This document shows positions 42,437 through 51,293 of a stretch of DNA of 64,000 bases, one piece after another (the stretch's first letter is position 1; every line of letters starts with the position of its first letter). The translations under genes and the position numbers were made by a program. The notes under the pieces were generated by a model, which had not been told where the DNA came from, did not search any database, and was given only the letters and a program-made list of their open reading frames with translations. This DNA comes from an uncultured Lachnospiraceae bacterium (GTDB lineage: Bacteria > Bacillota > Clostridia > Lachnospirales > Lachnospiraceae): NCBI GenBank assembly GCA_947164605.1, contig CAMUXE010000010.1:1-64000 (forward strand), written 5' to 3'.

Positions 42437-43183
42437 ATGTCAGAATTGCTCAGAGTAGAAAATGTCCATGCACTTGCGGATGACAAGCAGATTTTAAATG
42501 GTCTCAACCTTGAGATTAAAAAAGGTGAAACACATGTAATTATGGGACCAAACGGTGCAGGAAAGAGTACCCTTGACAGTGTCATTATGGGCAATCCTCA
42601 GTACAAGGTTACAGAGGGAAAGGTATTCTTTGAGGGTGAGGATATCACAGCTCTCAAGGCAGATGCCCGTGCAAGAAAGGGAATCTTCCTCTCATTCCAG
42701 ACACCTGAAGAGGTTCCTGGTGTAACTTTGGAAGACTTCTTAAGAGTATGCAGAAGAAATATGACAGGTCAGCCACTCAAGGTATTTGCCTTCAGAAAAG
42801 AGCTTAAGGCTCTTATGGATGATCTTGATATGGATCCTTCATATGCTTCAAGATATCTCAATGTTGGATTCTCAGGTGGTGAGAAGAAAAAGTCTGAGAT
42901 TCTTCAGATGCTTGTACTCCAGCCAAAGCTTGCTATGCTTGATGAGACAGATTCAGGCCTTGATGTAGATGCTGTAAGAGTAGTATCTAAGGGAATTAAG
43001 AAGTTTAAGAATGAGGATAACTCACTTCTTATTATCACTCACAATGCAAGAATCTTAGAGAATCTTGATATTGACAAGGTACATATCCTCTATAACGGTA
43101 GAATTATAAAGACAGCAGGTCCAGAACTTATCGAGGAAGTAAATACAAACGGTTTTGCCAACATTATCGGCAAGGAGGACTAA
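42437..43183 (+). CDS. sufC: Fe-S assembly ATPase SufC
   Basis: 248-residue ABC-type ATPase. Walker A GPNGAGKST, signature FSGGEKKKSEI, Walker B LAMLDETDSGLD (SufC-specific sequence). It powers the SufBCD scaffold. GGAG ribosome binding site. First gene of sufCBDSU. Confidence 0.97.
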   Translation: MSELLRVENVHALADDKQILNGLNLEIKKGETHVIMGPNGAGKSTLDSVIMGNPQYKVTEGKVFFEGEDITALKADARARKGIFLSFQTPEEVPGVTLEDFLRVCRRNMTGQPLKVFAFRKELKALMDDLDMDPSYASRYLNVGFSGGEKKKSEILQMLVLQPKLAMLDETDSGLDVDAVRVVSKGIKKFKNEDNSLLIITHNARILENLDIDKVHILYNGRIIKTAGPELIEEVNTNGFANIIGKED

Positions 43184-43185
43184 CA

Positions 43186-44592
43186 TTGGCATCTAGCAAA
43201 GATAAAGTTTCGGAAGTCAATCAGTCCATCTATGATTTTAGATATGCTGAGAATGCTTCCTACAAGACAGATTCTGGTCTTACAGAAGATATAGTAAGAC
43301 AGATAAGCAAAGAAAAGCACGATCCAGACTGGATGTTAGATTTTAGACTTAAGAGCCTTGAAATCTACAACAGTATGACAATTCCAGAATGGGGACCACC
43401 AATAGATGGCCTTCACATGGAAGATATCGTAACCTATATCAAGCCAAATACTGATATGAAGGGCAAGTGGGATGAGGTCCCAGACGATATCAAAGATACA
43501 TTTGAAAAGTTGGGAATTCCACAGGCAGAGAGAGAGTCTTTGGCTGGTGTTGGTGCCCAGTACGATTCAGAAGTTGTATATCACAACGTAAAGAAAGAAG
43601 TTGAGGAGCAGGGTGTTATTTACACTGATATGGAGAGTGCGCTGACAGGCGAGTACTCTGATATTGTGAAAGAGCACTTCATGAAGCTGGTACCTCCAAC
43701 AGACCACAAATTTGCCGCACTGCATGGTGCTGTATGGTCAGGTGGTTCTTTTGTATATGTGCCAGCAGGAGTCCATGTGGATATTCCTCTTCAGTCATAT
43801 TTCAGACTTAATGCGGCCGGTGCAGGCCAGTTTGAGCACACTCTTATTGTGGTTGAGCCAGGTGCTTACCTCCACTTTATAGAGGGCTGTTCAGCTCCTA
43901 AGTACAATGTTGCCAATCTCCACGCAGGTTGCGTAGAGCTCTTTGTTGGCGATGGCGCTAGACTCAGATACTCTACAATTGAAAACTGGTCTAAAAACAT
44001 GTACAACCTCAACACCAAGCGTGCTACAGTCGGCAAGGATGGCATTATGGAGTGGGTTTCTGGTTCATTTGGATCACACACTTCATATCTTTATCCAATG
44101 ACTATCTTAAAGGGTGATAATTCAAAGATGGAATTCACAGGTATCACATTTGCCGGCAAGGGCCAGCAGCTTGATACAGGTGATAAGGTAGTGCATATTG
44201 GTAAGAATACCAGCTCACATATCTCGACAAAGTCTATATCCAAGGATGGCGGCGAATGTGTATATAGAGGCGAGGTTACTATCACTGAGAATGCTGCTAA
44301 CAGCCGTTCATCAGTTAACTGTGACAGCCTTATGCTTGATTCAATCTCAAGATCTGACACAATTCCAGCTATGGATATAAGAAATGCCACATCTGATGTG
44401 GGCCATGAGGCGAAGATTGGCCGAATCAGCGATGAAGCTGTATTCTACCTGATGAGCCGTGGTATGTCTGAGGAAGACGCTAAATCTATGATTGTTAGCG
44501 GTTTCGCAGAGCCAGTAGCTAAGGAACTTCCACTTGAGTATGCGGTTGAGATGAACAATCTTATCAAGCTTGAGATGGATACTAGAGACTGA
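43186..44592 (+). CDS. sufB: Fe-S cluster scaffold SufB
   Basis: 468 residues, TTG start with AAGGAGG seven bases before. Typical SufB regions: EWGPPIDGL near the N-terminus, the beta-helix PAGVHVDIPLQSYFRLN, CSAPKY with a candidate sulfur-receiving Cys, and the C-terminal SRGMSEEDAKSMIVSGFAEP. Assembles the nascent cluster with SufC and SufD. Confidence 0.96.
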   Translation: MASSKDKVSEVNQSIYDFRYAENASYKTDSGLTEDIVRQISKEKHDPDWMLDFRLKSLEIYNSMTIPEWGPPIDGLHMEDIVTYIKPNTDMKGKWDEVPDDIKDTFEKLGIPQAERESLAGVGAQYDSEVVYHNVKKEVEEQGVIYTDMESALTGEYSDIVKEHFMKLVPPTDHKFAALHGAVWSGGSFVYVPAGVHVDIPLQSYFRLNAAGAGQFEHTLIVVEPGAYLHFIEGCSAPKYNVANLHAGCVELFVGDGARLRYSTIENWSKNMYNLNTKRATVGKDGIMEWVSGSFGSHTSYLYPMTILKGDNSKMEFTGITFAGKGQQLDTGDKVVHIGKNTSSHISTKSISKDGGECVYRGEVTITENAANSRSSVNCDSLMLDSISRSDTIPAMDIRNATSDVGHEAKIGRISDEAVFYLMSRGMSEEDAKSMIVSGFAEPVAKELPLEYAVEMNNLIKLEMDTRD

Positions 44593-44609
44593 TATATAGG
44601 AGGATGATT

Positions 44610-45674
44610 ATGAATAAGAATACAGGCTTAAGTGTCAATCACCTTCCTGTACTTACATGGAATCATATAGGAATCAATGAAGCTCAATTTCCTGAGACAG
44701 AGCTCGCTGAGGTGGAATTTGACGCCTGCTATGAAAAGAGTGGTTTCGGCAAGGAAATAGCTGAGATTTTTGACAATATAGAGACTGGTATGGGCGCTGA
44801 GGCGGTTGCCTTTACTATGAATCACTGCACAAATCCTATCTTTATTAGGGTTAAAGAGGGCGAGAAGAAAGTAATCGAGCCTTTAAAGTACACATTTGCC
44901 GATGGAGCAAAGGTGTGTGATGTGACTTATATACTTGCTGAGAAAAACTCTGAAGTCAGTGTTTTTCAGTCATATATCAGCGAGGATGACACTGCATCTT
45001 ATCACGCTGGACTCACAAAGATTGTAGCTCTTGAGGGTGCTAAGGTTACTTTGATTCAGACTCAGCTTCTCAATGATTCAAGTCTTCACAGCAATGACTT
45101 GGGTATTAAGATTGAGGATTCTGCAAAGGTTGAACTTGTACAGGCTGAGCTTGGAGCAAAGATGGACTATGTAGGTTGTATGGCTCTTCTTTCAGGCTAC
45201 TGTGCTGAATTTGTAGCTGACACAATCTATTATGGTGACGAGAAAAGAAAGACAGACCTCAACTTTATTGCAAGACATACAGGCAAGAAGACTGTCAGCA
45301 ATATGAAGGCTAAGGGAGCCCTCTTTGGAGAGACTGACAAGGTCTATAGAGGAACAATCGACTTTATCAATGGCTGTAAGAAAGCCAAGGGTGATGAGAG
45401 CGAAGAGACACTTATCTTCTCTGATAAGGCTAGAAATAGAACTATTCCACTTATTCTCTGTGACGAGGAGGACGTTGTGGGTAATCATGCGGCAACAATT
45501 GGCCGTATCAATGAGAACCGCATGTTCTATCTCATGTCTAGAGGACTCAGTGAGAATGAGGTTAAGGAGCTCGTAGTTCGTGCTTCTTATGAATCAGTTC
45601 TTTCAAGAATTACTGATGAAGAAATTAGAAGTAAGGTAGATAGCTACCTTGAGAGGAGAATGATAATTGAGTAA
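44610..45674 (+). CDS. sufD: Fe-S assembly protein SufD
   Basis: 354 residues from the ATG at 44610, six bases after AGGAGG (an ATG at 44604 is too close). Weaker match in the N-terminal half. The C-terminal half has the conserved NHAATIGRINENRMFYLMSRGLSENE, equivalent to the SufB end. Forms the SufB-SufD heterodimer. Its last codons overlap the sufS start by eight bases. Confidence 0.93.
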   Translation: MNKNTGLSVNHLPVLTWNHIGINEAQFPETELAEVEFDACYEKSGFGKEIAEIFDNIETGMGAEAVAFTMNHCTNPIFIRVKEGEKKVIEPLKYTFADGAKVCDVTYILAEKNSEVSVFQSYISEDDTASYHAGLTKIVALEGAKVTLIQTQLLNDSSLHSNDLGIKIEDSAKVELVQAELGAKMDYVGCMALLSGYCAEFVADTIYYGDEKRKTDLNFIARHTGKKTVSNMKAKGALFGETDKVYRGTIDFINGCKKAKGDESEETLIFSDKARNRTIPLILCDEEDVVGNHAATIGRINENRMFYLMSRGLSENEVKELVVRASYESVLSRITDEEIRSKVDSYLERRMIIE

Positions 45675-46890
45675 TTCTATCAAGGATCAGTTTCCAGTAT
45701 TTAGACAAAATGCTGATGAGAAGCCAATTGTATATCTCGACAGTGCTGCAACAAGCCAGAGACCTGAGAGCGTTATCAAGGCAGTGGATGATTTCTACTA
45801 CAAGCACAATGCTAATCCTCACAGAGGATCATATCAGTTGGGTATTGAGGCGACTGAGGCTTACGAGAATGCAAGACTTAAGGTTGCTTCTTTTATAAAT
45901 GCTAAGGACCCATCATGCGTGATATTTACAAGAAATACTACAGAGTCCATGAATCTGATAGCTTATTCTTACGGCATGAACTTTATCAAGGAGGGTGACA
46001 GGGTTGTTATAACAATTCTTGAGCATCATTCAAACATGATTCCTTGGCAACAGGTATGCCGCGCTAAGGGCGCTAAGTTAGACTATATCTATGCTGACAA
46101 GGGCGGCATAATTAGCGATGAGGAGATTGAGGCTAAAATTACAGACGGAGTAAAACTTGTAGCAGCTACTCATGTGTCCAATGTTCTTGGCATCAAAACA
46201 CCAATCGAGAAGATTATTAAGAGAGCCCACGAGGTGGGAGCTGTAGCGGCAGTTGATGCTGCCCAGAGCTCACCACACATAAAGCTCGATGTAGAGGCTT
46301 TGGATGCTGATTTCTTAGCATTCTCTGGCCATAAGTTATATTCGCCACTTGGAGTAGGTGTTCTCTGGGGAAAGAGGGAGCTCCTTGACAAGATGCCTCC
46401 ATTCTTAACTGGAGGAGATATGATCGATTCAGTTAGAGAACAGGATGCAACTTGGGCGGAGTTGCCTAACAAGTTCGAGGCAGGAACACAGAACGCTGGT
46501 GGAGCGGTAGGCTTGGCTGCAGCCATTGATTGGATTGAGTCCGTAGGATTTGACAAGATTGAGGCTGTGGAGCGTGAGATTTACGACTACGCCTGGGCTA
46601 AGTTGAAGGAAGTTCCACACTTGACAGTATATGGTTCTGATAAGGGAGAGCACTACGGCGCTATAGCTTTCAATGTAGACGATGTGCACCCTCACGATGT
46701 AGCAACTATACTTGACGCTGATGGAGTTTGCATAAGAAGCGGACATCACTGTGCACAGCCTCTTATGGGTCATATAGGAACATCTTCATGCTGCAGAGCG
46801 AGCTTTGCAGTATATAACACAAAAGAGGATGTTGATGCCCTCTGCGCTAGCCTTCTCAAGGTTAGAAAGTGGCTCGGATTTGAGGATTAA
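45667..46890 (+). CDS. sufS: cysteine desulfurase SufS
   Basis: 407-residue PLP enzyme, TTG start inside the sufD end with GAGGAG upstream. PLP-lysine in FSGHKLYSPLGVGVLWG, the ATHVSNVLG and EHHSNMIPWQ motifs, and the active-site Cys in IRSGHHCAQPLM. Provides sulfur from cysteine to SufU. Class II group of the NifS family. Confidence 0.97.
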   Translation: MSNSIKDQFPVFRQNADEKPIVYLDSAATSQRPESVIKAVDDFYYKHNANPHRGSYQLGIEATEAYENARLKVASFINAKDPSCVIFTRNTTESMNLIAYSYGMNFIKEGDRVVITILEHHSNMIPWQQVCRAKGAKLDYIYADKGGIISDEEIEAKITDGVKLVAATHVSNVLGIKTPIEKIIKRAHEVGAVAAVDAAQSSPHIKLDVEALDADFLAFSGHKLYSPLGVGVLWGKRELLDKMPPFLTGGDMIDSVREQDATWAELPNKFEAGTQNAGGAVGLAAAIDWIESVGFDKIEAVEREIYDYAWAKLKEVPHLTVYGSDKGEHYGAIAFNVDDVHPHDVATILDADGVCIRSGHHCAQPLMGHIGTSSCCRASFAVYNTKEDVDALCASLLKVRKWLGFED

Positions 46891-46915
46891 TTTATAGAAA
46901 TTAGAGGTTTTGAAA

Positions 46916-47359
46916 ATGGGATTAGACCAGATTTATACACAGGTTATAACTGAAAACAGCAGATCGACAGAGCACAAGCATCCGATTGACTGTCCTACAC
47001 ACTCACATGAGGGTGTTAATCCATCTTGTGGAGATGATATCAAGCTTGAGCTTAAGGTTGAGGATGGAATTATCAAAGATGCAGCATTTGTCGGTGACGG
47101 ATGTGCAATCTCACAGGCTTCTACATCTATTATGATTGACCTTATTTTAGGCCGCAATGTCGATGATGCTAAAAGACTTGCCAGCAAGTTTATTGGTATG
47201 ATTAAGGGTGAGGTTACAGATGATGAGGATCTTGAGGAGCTTGAGGATGCTCAGGCATTCAAGGACATCTCTCATATGCCAGCCAGAGTTAAGTGTGCAG
47301 TTCTTAGCTGGCACACACTTGAAAAGGCGCTCAACGATGCCCTTGACCAGGTGCAGTAA
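46916..47359 (+). CDS. sufU: sulfur-transfer protein SufU
   Basis: 147 residues from the ATG at 46916 (AGAGG eight bases upstream). Three cysteines for the zinc/sulfur site are visible in NPSCGDD, GDGCAISQAS and RVKCAVLSW. The insertion typical of SufU against IscU lies between the second and third. Last gene of the suf operon; no IscR- or SufR-type regulator is encoded next to it. Confidence 0.95.
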   Translation: MGLDQIYTQVITENSRSTEHKHPIDCPTHSHEGVNPSCGDDIKLELKVEDGIIKDAAFVGDGCAISQASTSIMIDLILGRNVDDAKRLASKFIGMIKGEVTDDEDLEELEDAQAFKDISHMPARVKCAVLSWHTLEKALNDALDQVQ

Positions 47360-47365
47360 GCAAGC

Positions 47366-47455
47366 CAGATAAGTAGACAGCAAATAGACAACAAATAGAT
47401 ATTAAATAGATAGTAAATAAAAAGTAAATAGATAGTAAATAGATATTGCGATTAG
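47366..47455. repeat. short tandem repeat downstream of sufU
   Basis: Imperfect tandem copies of an AAATAGATAGT-type 10-11-mer fill about 90 bases. There are no open frames or hairpins. Part of the 355-base spacer between sufU and the chemoreceptor gene, which also holds the promoter and hairpin listed next. Confidence 0.7.
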
Positions 47456-47494
47456 ATAGGTTTTACTAATATTTATGATTTTGATTGATAATAA

Positions 47495-47523
47495 TTGACT
47501 ATTCATGCTCAAAAATGTATAAT
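47495..47523 (+). promoter_or_regulatory. strong promoter upstream of mcp
   Basis: TTGACT, exactly 17 bases, TATAAT: near-consensus sigma-A promoter. Transcription would start at about 47530 and meet a terminator hairpin at 47573-47614, then the mcp start at 47715. Confidence 0.75.
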
Positions 47524-47529
47524 TTAGCT

Positions 47530-47614
47530 ACATTTAGGGACGTGAAAATATTTTTTAAATATCAATAAAAGGTCCCACATCTGCTAAGAAATTAGCTTTT
47601 GTGGGATTTTCTTT
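47530..47614 (+). ncRNA. candidate ~85-nt small RNA or mcp leader attenuator
   Basis: Promoter at 47495-47523 and intrinsic terminator at 47573-47614 define a transcript of about 85 nt with no start codon of note. GGGAC at 47537-47541 can pair with GTCCC at 47572-47576. The same GTCCC overlaps the left arm of the terminator (TCCCACA), so the two structures exclude each other, as in an attenuator or riboswitch. No known riboswitch consensus recognised. Either a free small RNA or a regulated leader for the chemoreceptor. Confidence 0.5.
47573..47614 (+). terminator. intrinsic terminator in mcp leader
   Basis: TCCCACA at 47573-47579 pairs with TGTGGGA at 47600-47606. Inside, GCTAA/TTAGC closes a GAAA loop. 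TTTTCTTT follows. A two-part stem with good U-tract. Confidence 0.75.
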
Positions 47615-47714
47615 ATCTTTGTCTAAGAAGATTCCTCTGCCTAAGCTAGGGCTGGATAGGGGATAAAAACATGTCTCGAGAGAGTCTTGTACATTTACTA
47701 AGGAGGGGCTTATT

Positions 47715-49274
47715 ATGGCAGACGAGAAAGATTTAAAAAAAGACTTGAATAGTGAAAAGGGTGTTAAGGGGGCAAAAGAAGGCAAGAATGCTAATGATGG
47801 CAGGGCAGGCTTGAATGTCGAAAGGGCTAAGGCAAATATGATGTTTGTTACCGGATACTTGGCTCTTTGCATAATCTTTACTATTGCATATGGTATTGAG
47901 TTTATTAAGGGCGCAAGAAGCATAGGTTATACTATCTTCACATTTGTTTTGGCCTGGATTCCGTGGATTTTCTCTTATTTTGTTTACAAAAACAAAAATG
48001 ATTCAAAGCTAATAAGAGAATTGGTTCCTGTAGGATATGCGGTATTTTATACATTTGCCTTGATTACTTCTTCAAGCCCAAATACCTTTGTGTATGCGGT
48101 TCCAATGCTTATTTTAATAGCTGCTTATTCTGATATGGCATACAGCCTTAGAGTTGGATTTGCAGTAGTTTTAATCAACGTAATTTCAATTGTTGCTACT
48201 TATTTTATTAAACATGGTGAGGACTTCAGCATGGCAGATGTTGAGATTCAGGTTCTTTTACTGATAGTCAGCACAATTTATCTTGGCTTCTTGACCAAGC
48301 ACTTTAACTGGGTTAGCCAGTCTCGTGCAAAACTTATCAATGATGAGAGAGAAAAGACTGAAAAGATGCTCAATTCTCTTGTGGATATTTCAGGTAAGAT
48401 TCACACTCTTACAAGTGATGTATCAGATAAGATGACAGGCCTTTCAGGTGCCTTGAACTTGACTATGTCAGCAATGCAGGAGGTTAATAACGGTACTGGT
48501 GAGACTGTTGATGCAGTTGAAATTCAGCTGACAAAAACCCAGGAAATATCGGCTCATGTGTCTCATGTTGAGGGTGTGAGTCACCTTATAAGTAAGGATT
48601 CTGACAGTGTTGCCAAGGAAATTGTTGATGGCAGAAGAAGCGTTGATGGCCTTATCAATCAGGTTGAGAAGTCTATAGATGCAGGTAAATCAGCTTCTGA
48701 GAAGCTTGATAAACTCAATGAAGTTGCAGATAAGATGGGAACAATTATATCTGTTATCAACAATGTGACTGATCAAACTAGTTTACTTGCTCTTAATGCA
48801 AGTATTGAGGCTGCTAGAGCAGGAGAGGCTGGAAAAGGATTTGCCGTTGTGGCATCAGAGATTTCATCTCTTGCAGGCCAGACAAGCGATGCGACAGTTC
48901 AAATTACTGATCTTGTTGATGGAATCACCGAGGAAATCAGTAATGTTGTAGGTGAAATTGGTAATCTTCTCGAGCTTAACAGAGAACAGGCTAAATCAGC
49001 TACCAAGACAGCTGATAACTTTGAGAATATTGCTAAGAGCTCAGATGATATAACTAAGCAGGCTGAAGTGCTTGCAGATGCAGTTAAAGAGCTTGCTGCA
49101 GCCAATAAAGAGATTGTTGAGAGCATACAGACCATCTCTGCAATCAGTGAGGAAGTTACAGCTCATTCTAGTGAGACCTATAACAGCAGCGAGCAGAATG
49201 AGAAAGACGCTAAGCAGGTTCTTGACAAGATTGGTGAACTTAAGAATTTGGCAGACTCCCTGACAAATGCTTGA
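47715..49274 (+). CDS. methyl-accepting chemotaxis protein, polytopic sensor
   Basis: 519 residues. After a charged, Lys-rich cytoplasmic N-terminus (residues 1-35) come about six membrane helices (36-195) and no extracytoplasmic ligand domain. A signalling domain follows, whose hairpin tip reads [19 protein letters not shown] near residue 355. This resembles receptors that sense through the membrane or the cytoplasm rather than through a Cache domain. No che or flagellar gene is in the window. AAGGAGG ribosome binding site. Confidence 0.9.
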   Translation: MADEKDLKKDLNSEKGVKGAKEGKNANDGRAGLNVERAKANMMFVTGYLALCIIFTIAYGIEFIKGARSIGYTIFTFVLAWIPWIFSYFVYKNKNDSKLIRELVPVGYAVFYTFALITSSSPNTFVYAVPMLILIAAYSDMAYSLRVGFAVVLINVISIVATYFIKHGEDFSMADVEIQVLLLIVSTIYLGFLTKHFNWVSQSRAKLINDEREKTEKMLNSLVDISGKIHTLTSDVSDKMTGLSGALNLTMSAMQEVNNGTGETVDAVEIQLTKTQEISAHVSHVEGVSHLISKDSDSVAKEIVDGRRSVDGLINQVEKSIDAGKSASEKLDKLNEVADKMGTIISVINNVTDQTSLLALNASIEAARAGEAGKGFAVVASEISSLAGQTSDATVQITDLVDGITEEISNVVGEIGNLLELNREQAKSATKTADNFENIAKSSDDITKQAEVLADAVKELAAANKEIVESIQTISAISEEVTAHSSETYNSSEQNEKDAKQVLDKIGELKNLADSLTNA

Positions 49275-49457
49275 TATTTGGAGGATTTAAGGGTGAGCCT
49301 TAAGAATAGGAATAAGAGTATACTTAAGAGTATTATTAAGAGTATTATTTAAAGAAGGCCTTTAGATTTAGCTTTAAGGGTAAGTTTTAAGAATACTCTT
49401 AAGAGTTAGTTTTATTACTAAAGACTTGAGCAGTAAAGAGTAAATATTGCGATTTAG

Positions 49458-49487
49458 ACCAGGCAGTCTTGAGATTGCCTGGTTTTT
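49458..49487 (+). terminator. terminator of mcp
   Basis: ACCAGGCA/TGCCTGGT stem around a ten-base loop, then five T's. About 185 bases after the mcp stop; the stretch between contains imperfect repeats of TAAGAGTATTAT and no gene. Confidence 0.8.
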
Positions 49488-49688
49488 AATTGTAAAGACG
49501 CCTTCTTTCTTTTAGATCGACTAAAAAGAGTAGCAGAAGAGCTTTACTTTAAGAAAATTACTGATATATAAACATGAATTAGGGCAATGAATATAATATA
49601 TTAAGCCGTATATAGGCATATTAGGATATATAGAATAAGTTAGTGTATAAATACGAGTACAAAATTTTAAAAAATTTGAAAAATTGTA

Positions 49689-49717
49689 TTGACAAAAATA
49701 CAATCAGGAGTTAATAT
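49689..49717 (+). promoter_or_regulatory. promoter of structured RNA
   Basis: TTGACA, 17 bases, TAATAT; a perfect TATAAT also lies at 49717-49722 but 22 bases away. Transcription is expected from about 49725. Confidence 0.65.
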
Positions 49718-49724
49718 ATAATCA

Positions 49725-50237
49725 GTCAAAGGGAACAGGTAATTATATTAATAAGTATCTTATTTGATCAGATAAGTAACAAGAAAACTTATTAATGAAA
49801 CCTAAAACAATTGGATCGTAACTTTAAATTTCGTCACTGGAAAGAGGTATGGACCAATGGGTTAGAAAATCTTTTGCAATCAATATGAATGGCTGTACAA
49901 GCTCCCTACTAGAAAGACCGTTATTTTAATTAAAAAGAAAGCAGGTTTATAAAAACCTAGACAAAGAATAAGTAACAGGTATACATGTATGTACTCATAT
50001 TGATCATAAGCCGTATGTATGAACGCTTTCTAAAAAACATCTGAAGATGTAGTTCAGATGAATGCGGGAGAAAGACTTAAGTGAGTCTTAAATCGCTTTT
50101 CTTATAGATTATGGCATAGTTTGTTAGTTAATTTGTATGAAGCGAAATAGTAACAATTTTAAGGAGAATTGAAAATTGAATAACTGTATTGGCTGAGCGG
50201 TTCTTGAAAAAGAAGTTGAACCGCTCAGTTTTTTTTT
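49725..50237 (+). ncRNA. candidate large structured noncoding RNA (~510 nt)
   Basis: A stretch with its own promoter and a strong terminator but no credible reading frame. Predicted helices: 49747-49756 with 49787-49796 (10 bp, enclosing 49759-49763/49772-49776), 49810-49814 with 49854-49858, 49943-49948 with 49953-49958 (perfect, ATAA loop), 50038-50045 with 50053-50060 (8 bp), 50026-50031 with 50069-50074, 50072-50077 with 50084-50089, and 50093-50098 with 50140-50145. ATAAGTAACA occurs at 49772 and 49969. It does not show RNase P, tmRNA, SRP or 6S signatures. Large ornate RNAs such as ROOL occur in Lachnospiraceae and are about this size; that identity is a guess. Confidence 0.6.
50193..50237 (+). 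terminator. strong intrinsic terminator of the structured RNA
   Basis: CTGAGCGGTTC at 50193-50203 pairs perfectly with GAACCGCTCAG at 50218-50228 (11 bp), followed by nine T's. One of the best terminators in the window. Confidence 0.93.
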
Positions 50238-50342
50238 ATTTTGGCTTTAATACTAGACTCAAATGGTGTATTATTATATTGTCTGTGTTTTTGGGGACAT
50301 GAAAAAAATCTCGCGTGTGGCGCGTCGATAGGGGAGTTAATT

Positions 50343-50990
50343 TTGACCAGAATTATTATTGCAGACCACAGTATTATGTTTAGAAAGGGCCTTATTTCTC
50401 TTATGAAATCAGACCCAAGCATCGATGCTGAAGTGATCGGTGAAGCGGGGGATGGATTAGAATGTATTGAATTGCTTGATTCAATCAGAAATCAGTGTGA
50501 CTTGCTGATTATTAATTCGGATTTGCCTTCATTAGATGGATTCGATACTCTTAACAGGATAAGACTTAGATTTCCTGCTTTAAAGACTATAGTACTCTCT
50601 AAATATTCCGATTATAATAAAATAGTTAGGTATTATGATCAAATCAATAATTCCTTTATTTTATTTGATTCTGATTACTCTGAATTATCAACTGCAATCA
50701 ATCAAGTTATTCAGGACAAGACTTATATTGAGAGATCTTTGATAGATTATATAAATATAAATCTTGCCAAAGATGATTCTCTTAAGAAGGATGACATTGT
50801 TCTTACTAAGAGACAGATTCAAATTTTGAAATTTATATCTAAAGGTTATTCCAATAAAGAAATTGCAACTAAATTGGATATAAGTGATAGAACAGTAAAA
50901 AATCATATCTTCATGCTCTTTAAGAAAATTGGTGTTGTTGATAGAACTCAAGCTGCAGTGTATGCACTTAGAAAAGGTTTGATTAAATAG
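50343..50990 (+). CDS. LuxR/NarL-type regulator with degenerate receiver domain
   Basis: 215 residues from the TTG at 50343 (GGGGAG seven bases upstream); 34 upstream codons are open but lack similarity. The receiver fold is recognisable (IIIADHSIMFRKGL, LPSLDGFDTL). The phosphoacceptor Asp is replaced by Asn58 in IINSDLP, one of the two N-terminal acidic residues is His9, and the conserved Lys is Phe108. The LuxR helix-turn-helix is intact: LTKRQIQILKFISKGYSNKE and RTVKNHIFMLFKKI. It is probably not controlled by phosphorylation. No histidine kinase nearby. Confidence 0.88.
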   Translation: MTRIIIADHSIMFRKGLISLMKSDPSIDAEVIGEAGDGLECIELLDSIRNQCDLLIINSDLPSLDGFDTLNRIRLRFPALKTIVLSKYSDYNKIVRYYDQINNSFILFDSDYSELSTAINQVIQDKTYIERSLIDYININLAKDDSLKKDDIVLTKRQIQILKFISKGYSNKEIATKLDISDRTVKNHIFMLFKKIGVVDRTQAAVYALRKGLIK

Positions 50991-51011
50991 TTGTTGATAA
51001 TCTGAGGGGCT

Positions 51012-51035
51012 TTATCAATGAATTCAAATTGATAA
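51012..51035 (+). other. hairpin after the regulator gene
   Basis: TTATCAAT/ATTGATAA, 8-bp stem, eight-base loop, no U-tract. A weak terminator candidate between the regulator and the parS sites. Confidence 0.35.
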
Positions 51036-51041
51036 TTGCAA

Positions 51042-51057
51042 TGTTTCACGTGAAACA
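51042..51057. promoter_or_regulatory. parS site 1
   Basis: TGTTTCACGTGAAACA, perfect 16-base palindrome equal to the ParB/Spo0J binding consensus, 237 bases before parA. Confidence 0.97.
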
Positions 51058-51107
51058 TTACAATATCATATGCTGGATGGAAAATAATAATCTAGAAAGA
51101 AAGAAAA

Positions 51108-51123
51108 TGTTTCACGTGAAACA
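51108..51123. promoter_or_regulatory. parS site 2
   Basis: Second perfect copy of the same 16-base palindrome, 66 bases from the first (centre to centre). The rest of the spacer to parA (51124-51293) is AT-rich with imperfect ATATAAAGAAA-type repeats and no gene. Confidence 0.97.
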
Positions 51124-51293
51124 TTAATAAGCATGACGAGCTAGAACAAATATTACTTTAAAAGATGGATGCATTTATAAAGAAACGTATAAAATATATA
51201 AGGAAACATATAAAGATAAGTGCTAAGAAATATATAAAGAAATATGTTAGTTGATATATGAATATGTAGATCCACTTTTAAATGGAGAGAAAT

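Noticed and set aside
47366-47455. CRISPR-like array after sufU
   Set aside because: Repeats are 10-11 bases and directly abutting, without spacers.
49521-49703. (-) frame of 60 codons downstream of mcp
   Set aside because: Tyr/Ile-rich, no ribosome binding site, overlaps the RNA promoter.
49725-50237. RNase P RNA, tmRNA, SRP RNA or 6S RNA identity
   Set aside because: Signature sequences of each (for example GAGGAAAGTCC of RNase P, tRNA-like ends of tmRNA) were looked for and not seen.
50241-50342. N-terminal extension of the LuxR-type regulator
   Set aside because: No ribosome binding site at its start; the receiver domain begins exactly after the TTG at 50343.
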